Assembly: GCA_037176725.1 (NCBI GenBank)
Contig: JAZBRS010000057.1
Coordinates: 82,419,501 to 82,483,500, forward strand
Length of the DNA: 64,000 bases
Reading direction: 5' to 3'
Source of the DNA: Posidonia oceanica
Taxonomy: Eukaryota; Streptophyta; Magnoliopsida; Alismatales; Posidoniaceae
In this document: positions 1-10,429 of the stretch, one piece after another
Layout: each line of letters starts with the position of its first letter
Position numbering within the stretch: the stretch's first letter is position 1
Made by a program: the position numbers and the translations under genes
Notes under the pieces: generated by a model
What the model was told of the DNA's origin: nothing
Database searches by the model: none
Seen by the model: the letters and a program-made list of their open reading frames with translations, nothing else

Positions 1-960
1 TTAAAAAATCTTTTCCCTCAAACCTACCTCTTTCCCTTTTATTCCCTTTTTTCCTCTTTTCTCCTTCTTTTTCTTTTCTTTTTCCTCCCCTTGCAAAAAA
101 CCTCAAAAATCCTTAAAAATCTGTAAAACCCCAAGACCCAAAAGAAACAAATCAGAATCCCCAGAAAAAGCAATTAAAAACATTAAATAAGTAATTAAAA
201 ACCCAAACTTAATTAAATCAAGCTAAAAAGAAAATCAAGCATGCAAACTAAAAAATGCAAAACAAACTAAAATAAAATACTGTAAAATCAACTAAAAAAC
301 TGAAATAAAATCAGAACCTACCAAAAATGAAAACCCCACTAAAAGAATTAAAAAACAAACCCTAGAGAGAAGAATTAGAAATCAAATACTAAAACAAGTA
401 ATTAAAGAGAACAAAAAACTTAACCTAATAAACATAAGGAAAAAACAACATAAGAGCTTAATTAAAAAAGGAAAAGAAAATACAGTTAAAAGACCTAAAA
501 TACTTAATCAAATCAGGAAAAATCCAACTAAAAAAAAACATCAAGAAGAATTAACAAATAAAAACAAAAGCATGGATCAAAAGACTTAAAAAAGGAAAAT
601 ACAGAAGACTAGGACTAAAAGCCCAAAACCCACTCAAAATAATGTAAAAATAAATCCTAATTAACATCCTAAAATACTTAACAAGAAAACACAATTTTAA
701 AAACAATTTAAAAGAATTTAACCAACCCCTAATCAAGTGGAAAACAAATCAAAAACAAAATAAAACCCTAAAGCCCTAATCAAGCCTAAAATCCACTAAT
801 TAACCTAAAAACAGTCATTAAAAAAATCCAATTAAACACCCAACCTACAACACAACTCATCTAATATTTTTATTTATTTTTATCCTTTTTTTTTCTATTT
901 TCTTTTCCCTCTTTCTTCCCATCTTTCTTTCTTTCTTCTTTTTTATCCTCTCTTTTCTTC
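1..960 (+). other. AT-rich U3 part of L0
   Basis: A/T-rich stretch with polypyrimidine runs and no credible coding potential. It aligns with 39787-40760 of F and 53920-54920 of G, and with the reverse complement of about 12000-12960 in A, so it is U3 sequence and not unique DNA. Confidence 0.65.
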
Positions 961-969
961 TTTACTGGG

Positions 970-2330
970 CTCACCAGCCCATTATCCGATTTCTTCCTTT
1001 TTTAAACCACGGCCCGCTGCTACAGTGATGCACAGTCCTTCTTCTTCCTCCGTCCGCGCGCTGGCAGTGCAACAGTGCACGCCGCCTGCCATTCTGCCCT
1101 CCTGCCACCTTCTGCTCGCGCCGAACGTCGGTCCGTGCTTCCTGCCATTGCCACGCCGTGGCATTCAATGCGGACACCTGCAAAACCAAGAAGGGAGGCT
1201 ATCAGAAGTCAGGCGGAAAGGGAGGGAAATTCAGTGTGTGTTTTCAGGAGGGAAAGAGAGGAGAAGAATAGGAATTCATCCCGGAAGAGAGACGAGGTTT
1301 TCCAGAGACAATCCCGAGTGAGAGCGTGACCTTTTCTTCTCTGAAATCCACCCACGAACACCGGACCTCCGCCTCTCCTTCTCCCAGCGAACCAGCATCC
1401 AAAACGCCCCCGAAATCCTCCAGAATCCGCCCCCGAATCTCACCCAGGTTACCTGCAATTCCTCCCACCACTCCACACAGGGAAACAGCCCAGCCTTTTG
1501 CCTTCGGCACCCTGAAACCCAGGGAGAACCCAACGCCACTCCTCCTGAAATTCCCACCACCGTAGACCTCCAATCGGTCCTAAATCTTTCCTAGATACTT
1601 GCCCGAACTCCAGCTTTCTAACCCCCCAAAGCTTCGCCTACGAACCTCACCACAGACCAAACGAACCACCACAAACACTTGCCCCAATTTCTGTCCGAAA
1701 ACCAATCCAATCCACAACCTTCACCACAGCACTCCACTGCCCAATTCAAGCCCCCGTGCACCATCACCAGACCTCCAGCAACCTGCCAGAAGGCTCCGTT
1801 CGGCCTGAGGAGCAGCGAGCACCTCTCCCCACCTCCGGTGACCCGTGGTGAACCCACTGGACCCATTCGTCGCGTCGATCTTCGCAGCTGCCCTCCGGTC
1901 ATTCAGCAAGCTCCGGAGCGTCGTGCTGAGCAGAACCAGGCGCCCAGAAGTAGCAGACGGCGCCCGCAGTAGCCAGGCCGAGCTCGCCGACTTCTGCAAG
2001 GTCGACCGACGTCGGGAGCGCGTTCCAGACGCGGGAGGAGGTATGTTCTTCCTCTCTCAGCTCTCCCTCCTTCCTCTTCTGCCTCTCCGCCAACCAGAAG
2101 TAGCTTCCAAGTCCTCCAGCCCCGCCTGCAAGTCGTCGGACAGACCGTCTTCTCCGGCGCCGGCCCCCCTGTTCTCCGGACGCTCCGCCCAACAGAACAT
2201 CGCTCCGATAGTCTCCGAAGCTCCGCACGAACGCCGGTAGCACCCTCCGCCGATCAGCACCTCCGCAGCTCCCTGTGCCGGCGGTGGTGAGCTCCGGTGG
2301 CATTCGGCTACAGTGCCAGCCACCGCCGGC
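970..2330 (+). other. GC-rich exon-like block of L0 LTR
   Basis: An abrupt shift to GC-rich, proline/serine/arginine-biased sequence that is open in several frames at once, which argues against a protein. GGAGGTATGTTC near 2037 resembles a splice donor. Equivalent blocks occur at 40860-42200 (F), 55000-56170 (G), 10430-11960 (A, reverse) and 30300-31220 (E). It probably holds the LTR promoter and start of the transcript; that role is inferred only from its position and from the TATA box upstream of the same block in E. Confidence 0.5.
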
Positions 2331-2339
2331 GCTTCACTG

Positions 2340-3220
2340 TTGATTTATTTTTCCAGTTATAAAGTTTTTATGCAAATATTACATTCCTGCCTTAAGTTTT
2401 TACATTTTTGCGTTCTGGTCCTTAGTTTATTTAAGTTGCTTAGTTTTCAATTTAATATCATGCTAAATTGCTTATCTTATTCCTGTTTTTCAGTATTTTC
2501 ATTCTGGTCCTTTTACTGTGCTGCGTAGTTGTAATTTTTTATGCTCTGGCCCCTCTACTCTTGATTATTGCATTCAGGTCCTGTTTTAAATCAGTTCATT
2601 TATTTACATGCATTTTACCATACTGCATTGCATTCCAAGTCCTTGCATTTTACTGTTTTTGCATTCAGGTCCCATGCACTGTAGAACTTAGGGTTTATTT
2701 TCTTGTTTTGCATACTGCATTGCACATTTGCCCCCCAGTTTTTGCATATTTGCGTTTGGGTCCATTTTAAATGGACAGTAACTCTTGCATGCATTTTTAG
2801 CTTATTGTATTGCATTTTTGACCCTGATCTTTTTGAAAATCACACTGTAGTCCTGTAATCTATTTTTCAGAGTATATTTTGCATATAAAATTGCATTTTC
2901 AGACCCTGCATGATTTGAAAATCACACATAGAGCCTTGCATCTTTTGAAAAATCATGTGAAAAGACTGTTTTATCCCTAAGTTGCATTTTAGCTCCCATG
3001 TTTGCAAATATTGCATGTATACCCTCCACTTGCGTTCCTGGACTCCCCAGAACCCCCGTTTTTTGGAAAATTTGCATTTTAGCCCTTTTCTTTTTCAAAA
3101 ATACTTTTAAACCCCCGTTCTTTCCAAATGGCTTTTCCTTGTCTTCTCTGGCTTTGCATTGCATTCCGCATCCATTTAATCTTGCATTTAAGCTCCCCTT
3201 TGCATACACCAAGCACTTCT
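2340..3220 (+). repeat. phased AGGTCC/TGCATTT array
   Basis: Degenerate repeats of the theme TTGCATTTAGGTCC(C/T)TGCA at irregular spacing of some 30 to 60 bp. The same array lies in the LTRs of A (9530-10420, reverse), E, F and G. It is T-rich on this strand and has no stable open frame. Confidence 0.6.
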
Positions 3221-3483
3221 AACTCCCCTTCACTTGGGAGGACCTTCAGCACACCCCTAGGACCTCCTGAACACCTAGATCTGTTCTCCTCTTCTATTCT
3301 GGCCCTGCCGCTCCGAAGTTGCGATATCTTTCAATCCGACCGTCGGATCTCCTCAAGTAAGCTGCCCAGGTGACCGCAGCGAAGCGCTCTTCAGCATGGA
3401 CCAAACAGATCTCCGATCAGACTCCCGGATCTCCAGGTATATCTTCCCGAACTTCTGCACTACATTCATCCTGCATGCCATTT

Positions 3484-4290
3484 GCACCGTTTTGCGTGCC
3501 CTTTACTTTTCTTGCCTCGTTTTGCGTGCCATCGCGTTTTATCGCTCCGTTTTGCTCACCGCTTCTTTGTCTTGCACCGTTTTGCGTGCCCTTTAGTTTT
3601 TTTCGCCTCGTTTCGCGTGTTTTCATGTTTTATCGCTCCGTTTTGCGTGCCGCTTCTCTATTTTGCACCGTTTTGCATGCCTTTTACTTTCTTCGCCTCG
3701 TTTTGCGTGCCATCGCGTTTTCTCGCTCCGTTTTGCGCGCCGCTTCCCTGTCTTGCACCGTTTTGCGTGCCTTTTAGTTTTCTCGCCCCGTTTCGTGTGT
3801 TTTCATGTTTTATCGCTCCGTTTTGCGCGCCGCTTCCCTGTCTTGCACCGTTTTGCGTGCCTTTTAGTTTTCTTGCCCCGTTTTGCGTGTTTCCTTGCCT
3901 TCTCGCTCCGTTTTGCGCGCCGCTTCCCTGTCTTGCACCGTTTTGCGTGCCTTTTAGCTTTCTCGCCCCGTTTTGCGTGTTTTCTTGTTTTCTCGCTCCG
4001 TTTTGCGCGCCACTTCTCTGCCTCGCACCGTTTTGCGTGCCCTTTAGTTTTTTTTCGCCTCGTTTTGCGTGTTTTCAAGTTTTCACACTCCGTTTTGCGC
4101 GCCTCTTCTCTGTCTTGCACCGTTTTGCGTACCCTTTCGTCTTCTCGTCTCGTTTTGCGTGCCCTGGTGTTTTCTTGCCCAGTTTTGCGCACTTCTTTCG
4201 TTTTCTCGCACGGTTTCGCGTCCTTGTTCCGTTCCTTGCATCATTTTGCATGCCAACCCTGTTCTCGCATCTTTTTGCATACTTGTTTCG
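3484..4290 (+). repeat. 90-bp higher-order tandem repeat (3 x 30 bp)
   Basis: The anchor GCACCGTTTTGCGTGCC recurs at 3484, 3574, 3665, 3755, 3845, 3935, 4025 and 4117, a period of 90-92 bp. Each 90-bp unit is built from three roughly 30-bp monomers sharing CGTTTTGCG: a GCACCG, a CGCC(C/T)CG and a CGCTCCG type. The period is a multiple of 3 and the unit lacks stops, so it opens long spurious reading frames (up to 300 codons) on both strands; these are not genes. Confidence 0.9.
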
Positions 4291-4579
4291 TTCCTCGCAC
4301 TGTTTTACGCCGTTTTCCCTTGCATGTCGATCGCATTGCATGGTTTTCTCGCTGTTTCGTCTTTTCGCCTGCATTTGCATATAGGGCGATGATGCTTACT
4401 GTCCGGAGTTCTCACGAGCCAGGTTTCGCCCGGTTCGGAACACGGACAGCGTTGCTGAGCGTTTAGATTGCACGTTTACTTCCTTGCATCGTTTTCCATC
4501 ACTTAGAGCACACCTTTGAGCATTTAGACAGGCATTCATTGGCACTTAGGCATTCAAAGTCTGCATTTCCCTGCATATG

Positions 4580-4690
4580 CGAGCGTAAGCCTAGAAAGAC
4601 CGATTCTCGGGCGTGTCGGGGGTGCCTAACACCTTCCCCGCGCGTAACAGGAGTCCTTACCCTCTCTTGGCCCGCAATGACCATATTGCC
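4580..4690 (+). other. conserved U5 box of the LTR family
   Basis: A block including GGGGGTGCCTAACACCTTCC and GTAACAGGAGTCCTTACC. It is among the best conserved parts of every LTR here: about 8300-8400 (A, reverse), 18205-18305 (C), 25815-25905 (D, reverse), 33225-33325 (E), 44470-44570 (F) and 58380-58485 (G). Its position before the LTR end suggests U5; function unknown. Confidence 0.7.
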
Positions 4691-5009
4691 CTTGTCCTAG
4701 GCACGAGTCACATCATTTGCATTCATTTGCATCTTATTTCTTTTGCATTGCTTTGCTTTGCATCTTTTGCTTGGTTTTGCGTGACTATTCACGCATTTCC
4801 CCGGTTTTCCTCGTCTTCCGATTTAATAGACTTGGTGGCGACTCCGATTTTGTCTTATCTTCTTCTTTTCTTTCCATTTTTCTCTTTTTAAATGTTTTCG
4901 AGTTAGGTCTTCCTTCTCGGACATAGCCGCTTATAGTGAGCCTGATTCCGATCGGTGCACGCGAGCTTTGGCATCGTGCATGGACGATCTGAACACCGGG
5001 ATTACTACA

Positions 5010-6622
5010 CTACTACTGTTACTGCTGGTGGGGGCTTGCCTGGCAAGCACAGAGAGCGCGGGGAAGTTGCCACTCCGCAACGAACTCTCTACGTGAGTGC
5101 CAGCTCGGATCAAAGCAGTGAAGGTTGTGACAGGTTGGATGCTAAGCAAAGCTCCGGTGGACGGCTGTGCCCCTTTTATAATGATCTCGATAGACTCCTC
5201 GTCAGAGGGCCTATCCCGAACCTGAGAGGCAAGGGCACGCCAGCTGCCAACGTACTCCCCGAACGGCTCGCCCGGATTCTGCTTGGTTGCGATGAGGTCT
5301 GCGTGCTTTGGGACCAGATCGAGATTGAAGGAATACTGTTCCAAGAATGCCTGGCTTAGGTCGTTCCATGTCCTGATTGTAGCCATATCAAGCGAGGTGA
5401 ACCACTTGAGAGCTGGACCGGACAAACTCTTTTGGAATAGGCAGATCAGCAACCTCTCGTCAGCCTGGAGTTGAGCGAGATAACCGCAGTACGCCTTCAG
5501 ATGGGCTGTGGGGCAGCCCCTACCATCATACTTCTCAAAGTCCGGGATTTTGAACTTTGGAGGGAGTACAGCCTCTGGGAAACAGTAGAGGTCTCGGAAT
5601 TGGTAGGTCTGGTGGTCCGTGCCCTGCACTAGACGCAGTGCCTTCTCCAGAACATCCATCCTGTTGTTGATGGGGTTTGGAATGGCTGCCACAGGTGATG
5701 GGCCAGCGGGGGCAGGGACCACGTATGCCGATTGGGTCGCACCGAGGTGCTCCTCCGGATCTACCATCATATCGCCTGGTGACGCAAGGTGATGGCCGGC
5801 ATACCCGTGCTGTGGTGGAGTGCAAGGGGGGATGCATGTGGAATTTTGAACCTGATGCAAAGGGGGAGGATAGGTGGTATGCTGTGCGGTGGGTGCAGAA
5901 TGTTGGAGCAATAGCGGCCGCACCGATGCAATGCCGGGGGGCGGGCCTGCGAGATACTGCGCTCCCACCAGTCCAAATGACTGGCCACCAGGTGGCGGAG
6001 GTGCATGCTGTGTGTGGTGCGGTGTAGATGCAAGAGGCGGGATACGTGCCCCCATCGCCGGAACTGTGAGCAGTTGAGACGACGGTCTAGGCAGAAGTGT
6101 AGAGTGCAATGCATGATGTGCGAGAGCAGGCCGCACAAGAACCTCAGGACCAACAGGAAGGGAAGAAGGACGGACTGATAGAGCCATACCCTGCAGCCGC
6201 TGGATAGTGTCCATCAGATGCTGGTATTGTTCTTCAGGTGTCCCGTCGGTGGGAACGCTGAATTGCAGTGCCGGCAAGGAGCCAGAGCCAAGAGATCCGG
6301 ACTGTCAGGGAGATTGGAGTCCTAGGGCGAGAGTCGCCGCAGCAGCAGAAGGGGTGTCAAAAGCGACAAATCCCTGAGAAGGTGGGGTTAGAGGCGCCTC
6401 CAGAATACGAGAAGTGGCCATCAAGATGGACTCGGCGACCGGATCAGGAGGAGCGAGCGTCTGCCACTGTCCCACAGCAAACTGGGGTACCCCGGACGAC
6501 AAAGGAGGAAATCCTGGCGTCATAGGGGGCACAGAGAGGTTAGAAACGGGAGTCGGAGGGGCCGGAGCGGAAACCACCTCTGAGGCAAGAGTAATGGGGG
6601 GTTCGACGGTGTGCTGGGCCAT
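5010..6622 (-). pseudogene. gag: gag of element A, truncated
   Basis: Structural Gag protein that would form the particle around the element RNA. The start is the ATG of M-A-Q at 6622, which is conserved in D, E and F after a shared R-S-A motif. After a Pro/Gln-rich N-terminal third comes the retrotransposon gag core (about 5640-5080), with F-P-E-A-V-L-P-P-K-F, the A-L-K-W-F-T-S-L helix and E-Y-V-G-S-W-R-A-L. One in-frame TGA lies at 6307-6305; it aligns with a Gly codon in F, so it is a G-to-T change. The frame is cut at 5010 by L0, before the zinc-knuckle region, and the last residues of the apparent open frame (down to 4931) are translated LTR. Confidence 0.85.
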
Positions 6623-6961
6623 TGCTGACCGGGAGCGAGTCAAAATGGGGCTGCGACGAGCGGAAAAAAGACGAGCTCTACGATGGGCTATGCTCGCGAA
6701 GGCGAGTAGCTCAGAGAGAGATGGTCGAGCACAGGTGTCTCAGCAGAGGTGTCAGCAAGGAGAGGAACCCGGGCTCTAGCTAAGGAGATCGCTTACTGAA
6801 CTCTGTCAAGGACACAACAGGAAATTGGGATTAGGAACAAAAAGGTGAAATGTAAATGCACTAAGTTATGGCATGAATGACATGTATGCTTTCTAGCGTG
6901 CTCTCTCTCTCACTAATCTAGTGTTTCCTAACGGGTAGTCTACTCCCGATATCCACAAGTG

Positions 6962-7231
6962 TACGGGTCACCGACTCAGGTCAGAAAAGAAGGTTCCTTG
7001 TCTAACTCTTGGCCCAAAGCTCAAGTAATAACAGGGTGGTGCGTTGGTGGCCTCAACCTCGCCTAAGCGTAGGAAGTACCCTCCACTAGCACCGACACGA
7101 CCCCTGACAAGGGGGGACAGACCGACCGACTCACACCATGCCAAAGCATCAGAGTGAGAGATCGGAACCATCCTTCGCAGACTGATAGGTGGACTCAGAT
7201 GAGAAGATGCATGTCCTATATGATGCTTCAT
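6962..7231 (-). other. conserved leader module of A
   Basis: About 260 bp of the untranslated leader, strongly similar to 24783-25030 (D), 34190-34460 (E) and 45570-45840 (F). It contains a short G/C hairpin around the GGTCTGTCCCCCC segment and could encode about 85 residues here (S-P-P-I-S-L-R-R near its start). The reading frame is not kept cleanly in D and E, and similarity runs past the stop, so a structured RNA role (packaging, dimerisation or translation control) is at least as likely as a peptide. Confidence 0.5.
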
Positions 7232-7942
7232 GCAAATGATTAAAGTCTTTTATCTTGCGTATTTTATTAACTCCAAGAGGGTGAAGGATTGTTTGAAGTC
7301 TCTAGTTGCTCCTAGAAGTTCTTTTTACTTGCCATTTTTAGTTAACCACGGGGAGAGCAAACAAGTCTCTACTATCCTAGGCATGGCATGTGTTAAAGGG
7401 AAGAAAATCAGTCAAATATGGCAGGCAAACAACATACAACATAACAAAAGGCAAGTGCATGGCATGTGTGACTGTTTGTGAGCATAATAGTGAAGAAAAA
7501 ACATTCATCATGTCAAAAGGCATGTATACAAAGCATGTGCGTGAGTAGTGACATAGCAAATGTGTAAAGGAAAGCATTCATCATTCAAAAGGCATGCATT
7601 GTTGCCAAATAAATATGTAGACATGCATTGTGCAGGAAATAAAGTAATAAGAAGCAAATAAAGATAAAGTAAGATAAAGACAAGTAAGCATTGAAGCAGG
7701 CAAGAGCAGAATTAGGGAAACAAGCAAGCAAACAGGTAAGAGAGCCACAGCAGGCAAAGCAAAGCAAAACCCAAGGCGAAGCAACCGAGGGAGGGGTGCA
7801 AAACCTGAGCAGAGTAGCCATGAGGCGACTCGCCAGGGGTTCGCACAGAAGAGCAACCAAAACAGGCAAAGGAGGCACAAATGCAAACAAAGAAAGCAAA
7901 TCTCAAGCGAGCGAAAGCGAAGGCGAAAGCCGGAGTCTAGCA
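7232..7942 (-). other. 5' leader of element A
   Basis: Untranslated leader between PBS and gag, rich in GCATG words and A-rich on the plus strand. Equivalent leaders occur in D, E and F. No convincing gene is seen. Confidence 0.6.
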
Positions 7943-7960
7943 TCCCCAGCGGAGTCGCCA
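7943..7960 (-). other. primer-binding site of A
   Basis: TGGCGACTCCGCTGGGGA on the minus strand, one base after the LTR end. It is the same class of PBS as in D, E and F and fits the tRNA-Arg type reported for Ogre/Tat elements; the tRNA match was not checked. Confidence 0.8.
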
Positions 7961-8639
7961 CTGTAGTAATCCCGGTGTTCAGATCGTCCATGCACATTGC
8001 CAAAGCTCGTGTGCACCGATCAGAATCAGGTTCACTACTAGCGGCTATGTCCGAGAAGGAAGACTTAACTCGAAAACATTTAAAAAAGGAAAAAGAGGAA
8101 GAAAAGAAGAAGATAAGACAAAATCGGAGTCGTCACCAAGTTTATTAGATCGGGAGACAAGGAAAACAGGGGAAATGCGTGAATAACCACGCAAAACCAA
8201 GCAAAAGATGCAATGCAAGGCAATGCAGAAGAAAAGAGATGCAAATGAATGCAAATGATGTGACTCGTGCCTAGGATAAGGACAATATGGTCATTACGGG
8301 CCAAGAGAGAGGGCAAGGACTCCTGTTACGCACGGGGAAGGTGTTAGGCACCCCCGACACGCCCGAGAATCGGTCTTTCTAGGCTTACGCTCGCATACGC
8401 AGGGAAATGCAGATTTTGAATGCCTAAGTGCCAATGAATGCCTATCTGGATGCTCAAAGGTGGAATGCAATGCAAGAAAGTAAACGTGCAATCTAAGCGC
8501 TCAGCAACGCTGTCTGTGTTCCGAACCGGGCGAAACCTGGCTCGTGAGAACTCCAGGCAGTAAGCATCACCGCCCTATATGCAAGTGTAGGCGATAAAAC
8601 AAAACAGCAGTGAAAACAGGCGATGCAGGCGACATGCGA

Positions 8640-9240
8640 GGGAAACAACGTAAAACACGCAAAACGGGGCGAGAAACGAAGCAAGAACGTAAAACGATGC
8701 AAGAAACGAGGTCGACACGCAAAACGGTGCGAGAAAACGAAGCAAGAGCGTAAAACAGTGCGAGAAACAAGGCAAGGACATAAAACAGTGCGAAAAACAA
8801 AGTCGGCATGCAGAATGGTGCAAGAAACAAGCGAGACATGCGAAACGGTGCAAGAAAAGGGCGAGGCACGCAAAACGATGCGAGAAAACAAGGTGGCACG
8901 CAAAACGATGCGAGAAAAGAAAGCGGCACGCAAAACGATGCAAGAAAACAAGGCGGCACGCAAAACGGTGCGAGAAAACAGAGCGGGACGCAAAACGGTG
9001 CGAGAAAACAGAGCGGCACGCAAAACGGTGCAAGAAAACAAAGGCGGCGCGCAAAACGGTGCAAGAAAACAAGGCGGCACGCAAAACGGTGCAAGAAAAT
9101 GAAACAGCACGCAAAACAGTGCAAGAGAACAAAGCAGCACACAAAACGGTGCGAGAAAAAAAGCGGCACGCAAAACGGTGCGAGAAAATAAGGCACGCAA
9201 AACGGTGCAAGAAAACAAAGCGAAAGGAAGCGCACGAAAG
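8640..9240 (-). repeat. 30-bp tandem repeat in A LTR
   Basis: About 20 copies of a 30-bp monomer, read on the plus strand as CGAGAAAACAAGGCGGCACG plus CAAAACGGTG. From 8880 to 9030 the period is exactly 30 bp. It is homologous to the monomers of the 90-bp array in L0, but the three monomer types are not arranged as a clear 90-bp unit. The open frames of 130-250 codons across it are periodicity artefacts. Confidence 0.88.
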
Positions 9241-9529
9241 CCATGCAATGCGAATGGTATGCAAACAATGCTATTGAAGTTCAGGAGGGCTTACCTGGGA
9301 AATCTGGGGCCTGATCTGGAATCCGATTGGTCCATGCTGAAGAGCGCTCCGCCGGGGTCGTCCTGGTAGCTTACTTGAGAAGATCCAACGGCCGGATCGG
9401 AAGATATTCCAGCTTCAAGGCAGAGGGGCCAGAACAGGAGAGAAGAATGGATCTAAGTATACAGGGGGTCCTAGGGGTGTGCGAAACAGGTCCTCCCTTG
9501 TGAATGGGAGCTAATGACGCTTAAGTGTG

Positions 9530-10420
9530 TGCAAAGGATGTAAAAATACTAGAATGCATGAGTGCAATGCATGCAGAATGCAAGAAAAGACTTAGGGGTG
9601 ATTTTTCAGAAAATTGGGGATTTAAATGCAATTTTTGAAAGGATGGGGGTCTAAATGCAAAGGTCTTGAAAAGTTTGGGGCTTTTATGCAAGGGTTTTGG
9701 AAAAGGGAGGGTCTGCATGCAATTTTACAAAAGACGGGGCTTAAAATGCAATTTTCCAAGATGAGCATGCATCAGGACAAACTTTGAAACCAGTGGCAGT
9801 TTAGAATGCAATTTTGAAATCATTAGGGTCCAAAATGCAATTTTTCCAGCAAAACAGGGGTCTAGTGGGTCTGGGAATGCAGATGGGGGACCTATATGCA
9901 ATTTTCCAATCATGTGGGGGCTAAAATGCAATTTTATAAGTAAAATATGCATTTAAATGATTACTGTGCATTGAGGATGGACCTATGTGCAAAAATCAAA
10001 AAACAGAGGGGAAATAATGCAATGCAGTAAGCAAAAATTGAAAAATAAAAGCTAAGTTAACTGAACAGAGGATTAAATGGCAATTATAGAAAACAATAAG
10101 AACCTAAAATGCAATTTTATGTGGCAAACTTAGAGCATTAAATCAAATTAATCAACTGCAGGACTAAAATGCAATAATCAAAAGCTGGAGGGCCAAAATC
10201 AAATTTATTACTGAAGGAAGGCACAGTAAAAGGACTGACATGCAAATAAAGAGAACCACATATTTTTCATGCAATTTTATATGGTTTTAATTCAGAAATA
10301 AACAGATTTAATCAAATAAAGGACCTGAAAGCAAATAAGCAAGAATTGGGACGAAAAGTGCAATATGTGGTAAAATAGCCAAGGTAACAAAAAATAAAGG
10401 CACAGTAACATTCAACAGAA
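9530..10420 (-). repeat. AGGTCC/GCAATTTT array in A LTR
   Basis: Reverse-oriented version of the phased array, visible on the plus strand as repeated AAAATGCAATTTT and GGGGTCTAAAATGCA motifs some 35-60 bp apart. No coding potential. Confidence 0.6.
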
Positions 10421-10429
10421 GCTGCCACT

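Larger units (their letters stand above)
1..5009 (+). mobile_element. L0: Tat/Ogre-type LTR, 5' end off window
   Basis: A long terminal repeat whose first ~0.6 kb lies left of the window, judged by alignment of base 1 with about 39787 in the F LTR. It has the same module order as the A, F and G LTRs: AT-rich U3 (1-960), GC-rich exon-like block (970-2330), phased AGGTCC array (2340-3220), GTTTTGCG repeats (3480-4290), conserved U5 box (4580-4690), PBS-like decamer (4836-4845) and the terminus ending GGGATTACTACA. The end at 5009 abuts gag of element A in the opposite direction, so L0 inserted into A; CTACT (5010-5014) is the expected right-hand target duplication. Whether it is a solo LTR or the 3' LTR of a full element cannot be seen. 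Confidence 0.85.

Noticed and set aside
3482..4290. CRISPR-like array
   Set aside because: Repeats are contiguous monomers without unique spacers, in a plant retrotransposon LTR.
3482..4466. Open frames of 300 and 267 codons (and 129 on the other strand)
   Set aside because: They cover the 30/90-bp tandem array; the period is divisible by three, so all phases stay open together. Peptides are pure repeat (R-F-A-C/L-R-F-A-R).
4931..5009. C-terminal extension of A gag
   Set aside because: These codons are the reverse complement of the L0 LTR end and not gag.
8493..9268. Overlapping frames of 229-251 codons on the minus strand and 127-159 on the plus strand
   Set aside because: Same array in the A LTR; simultaneous openness in five phases shows it is non-coding repeat.
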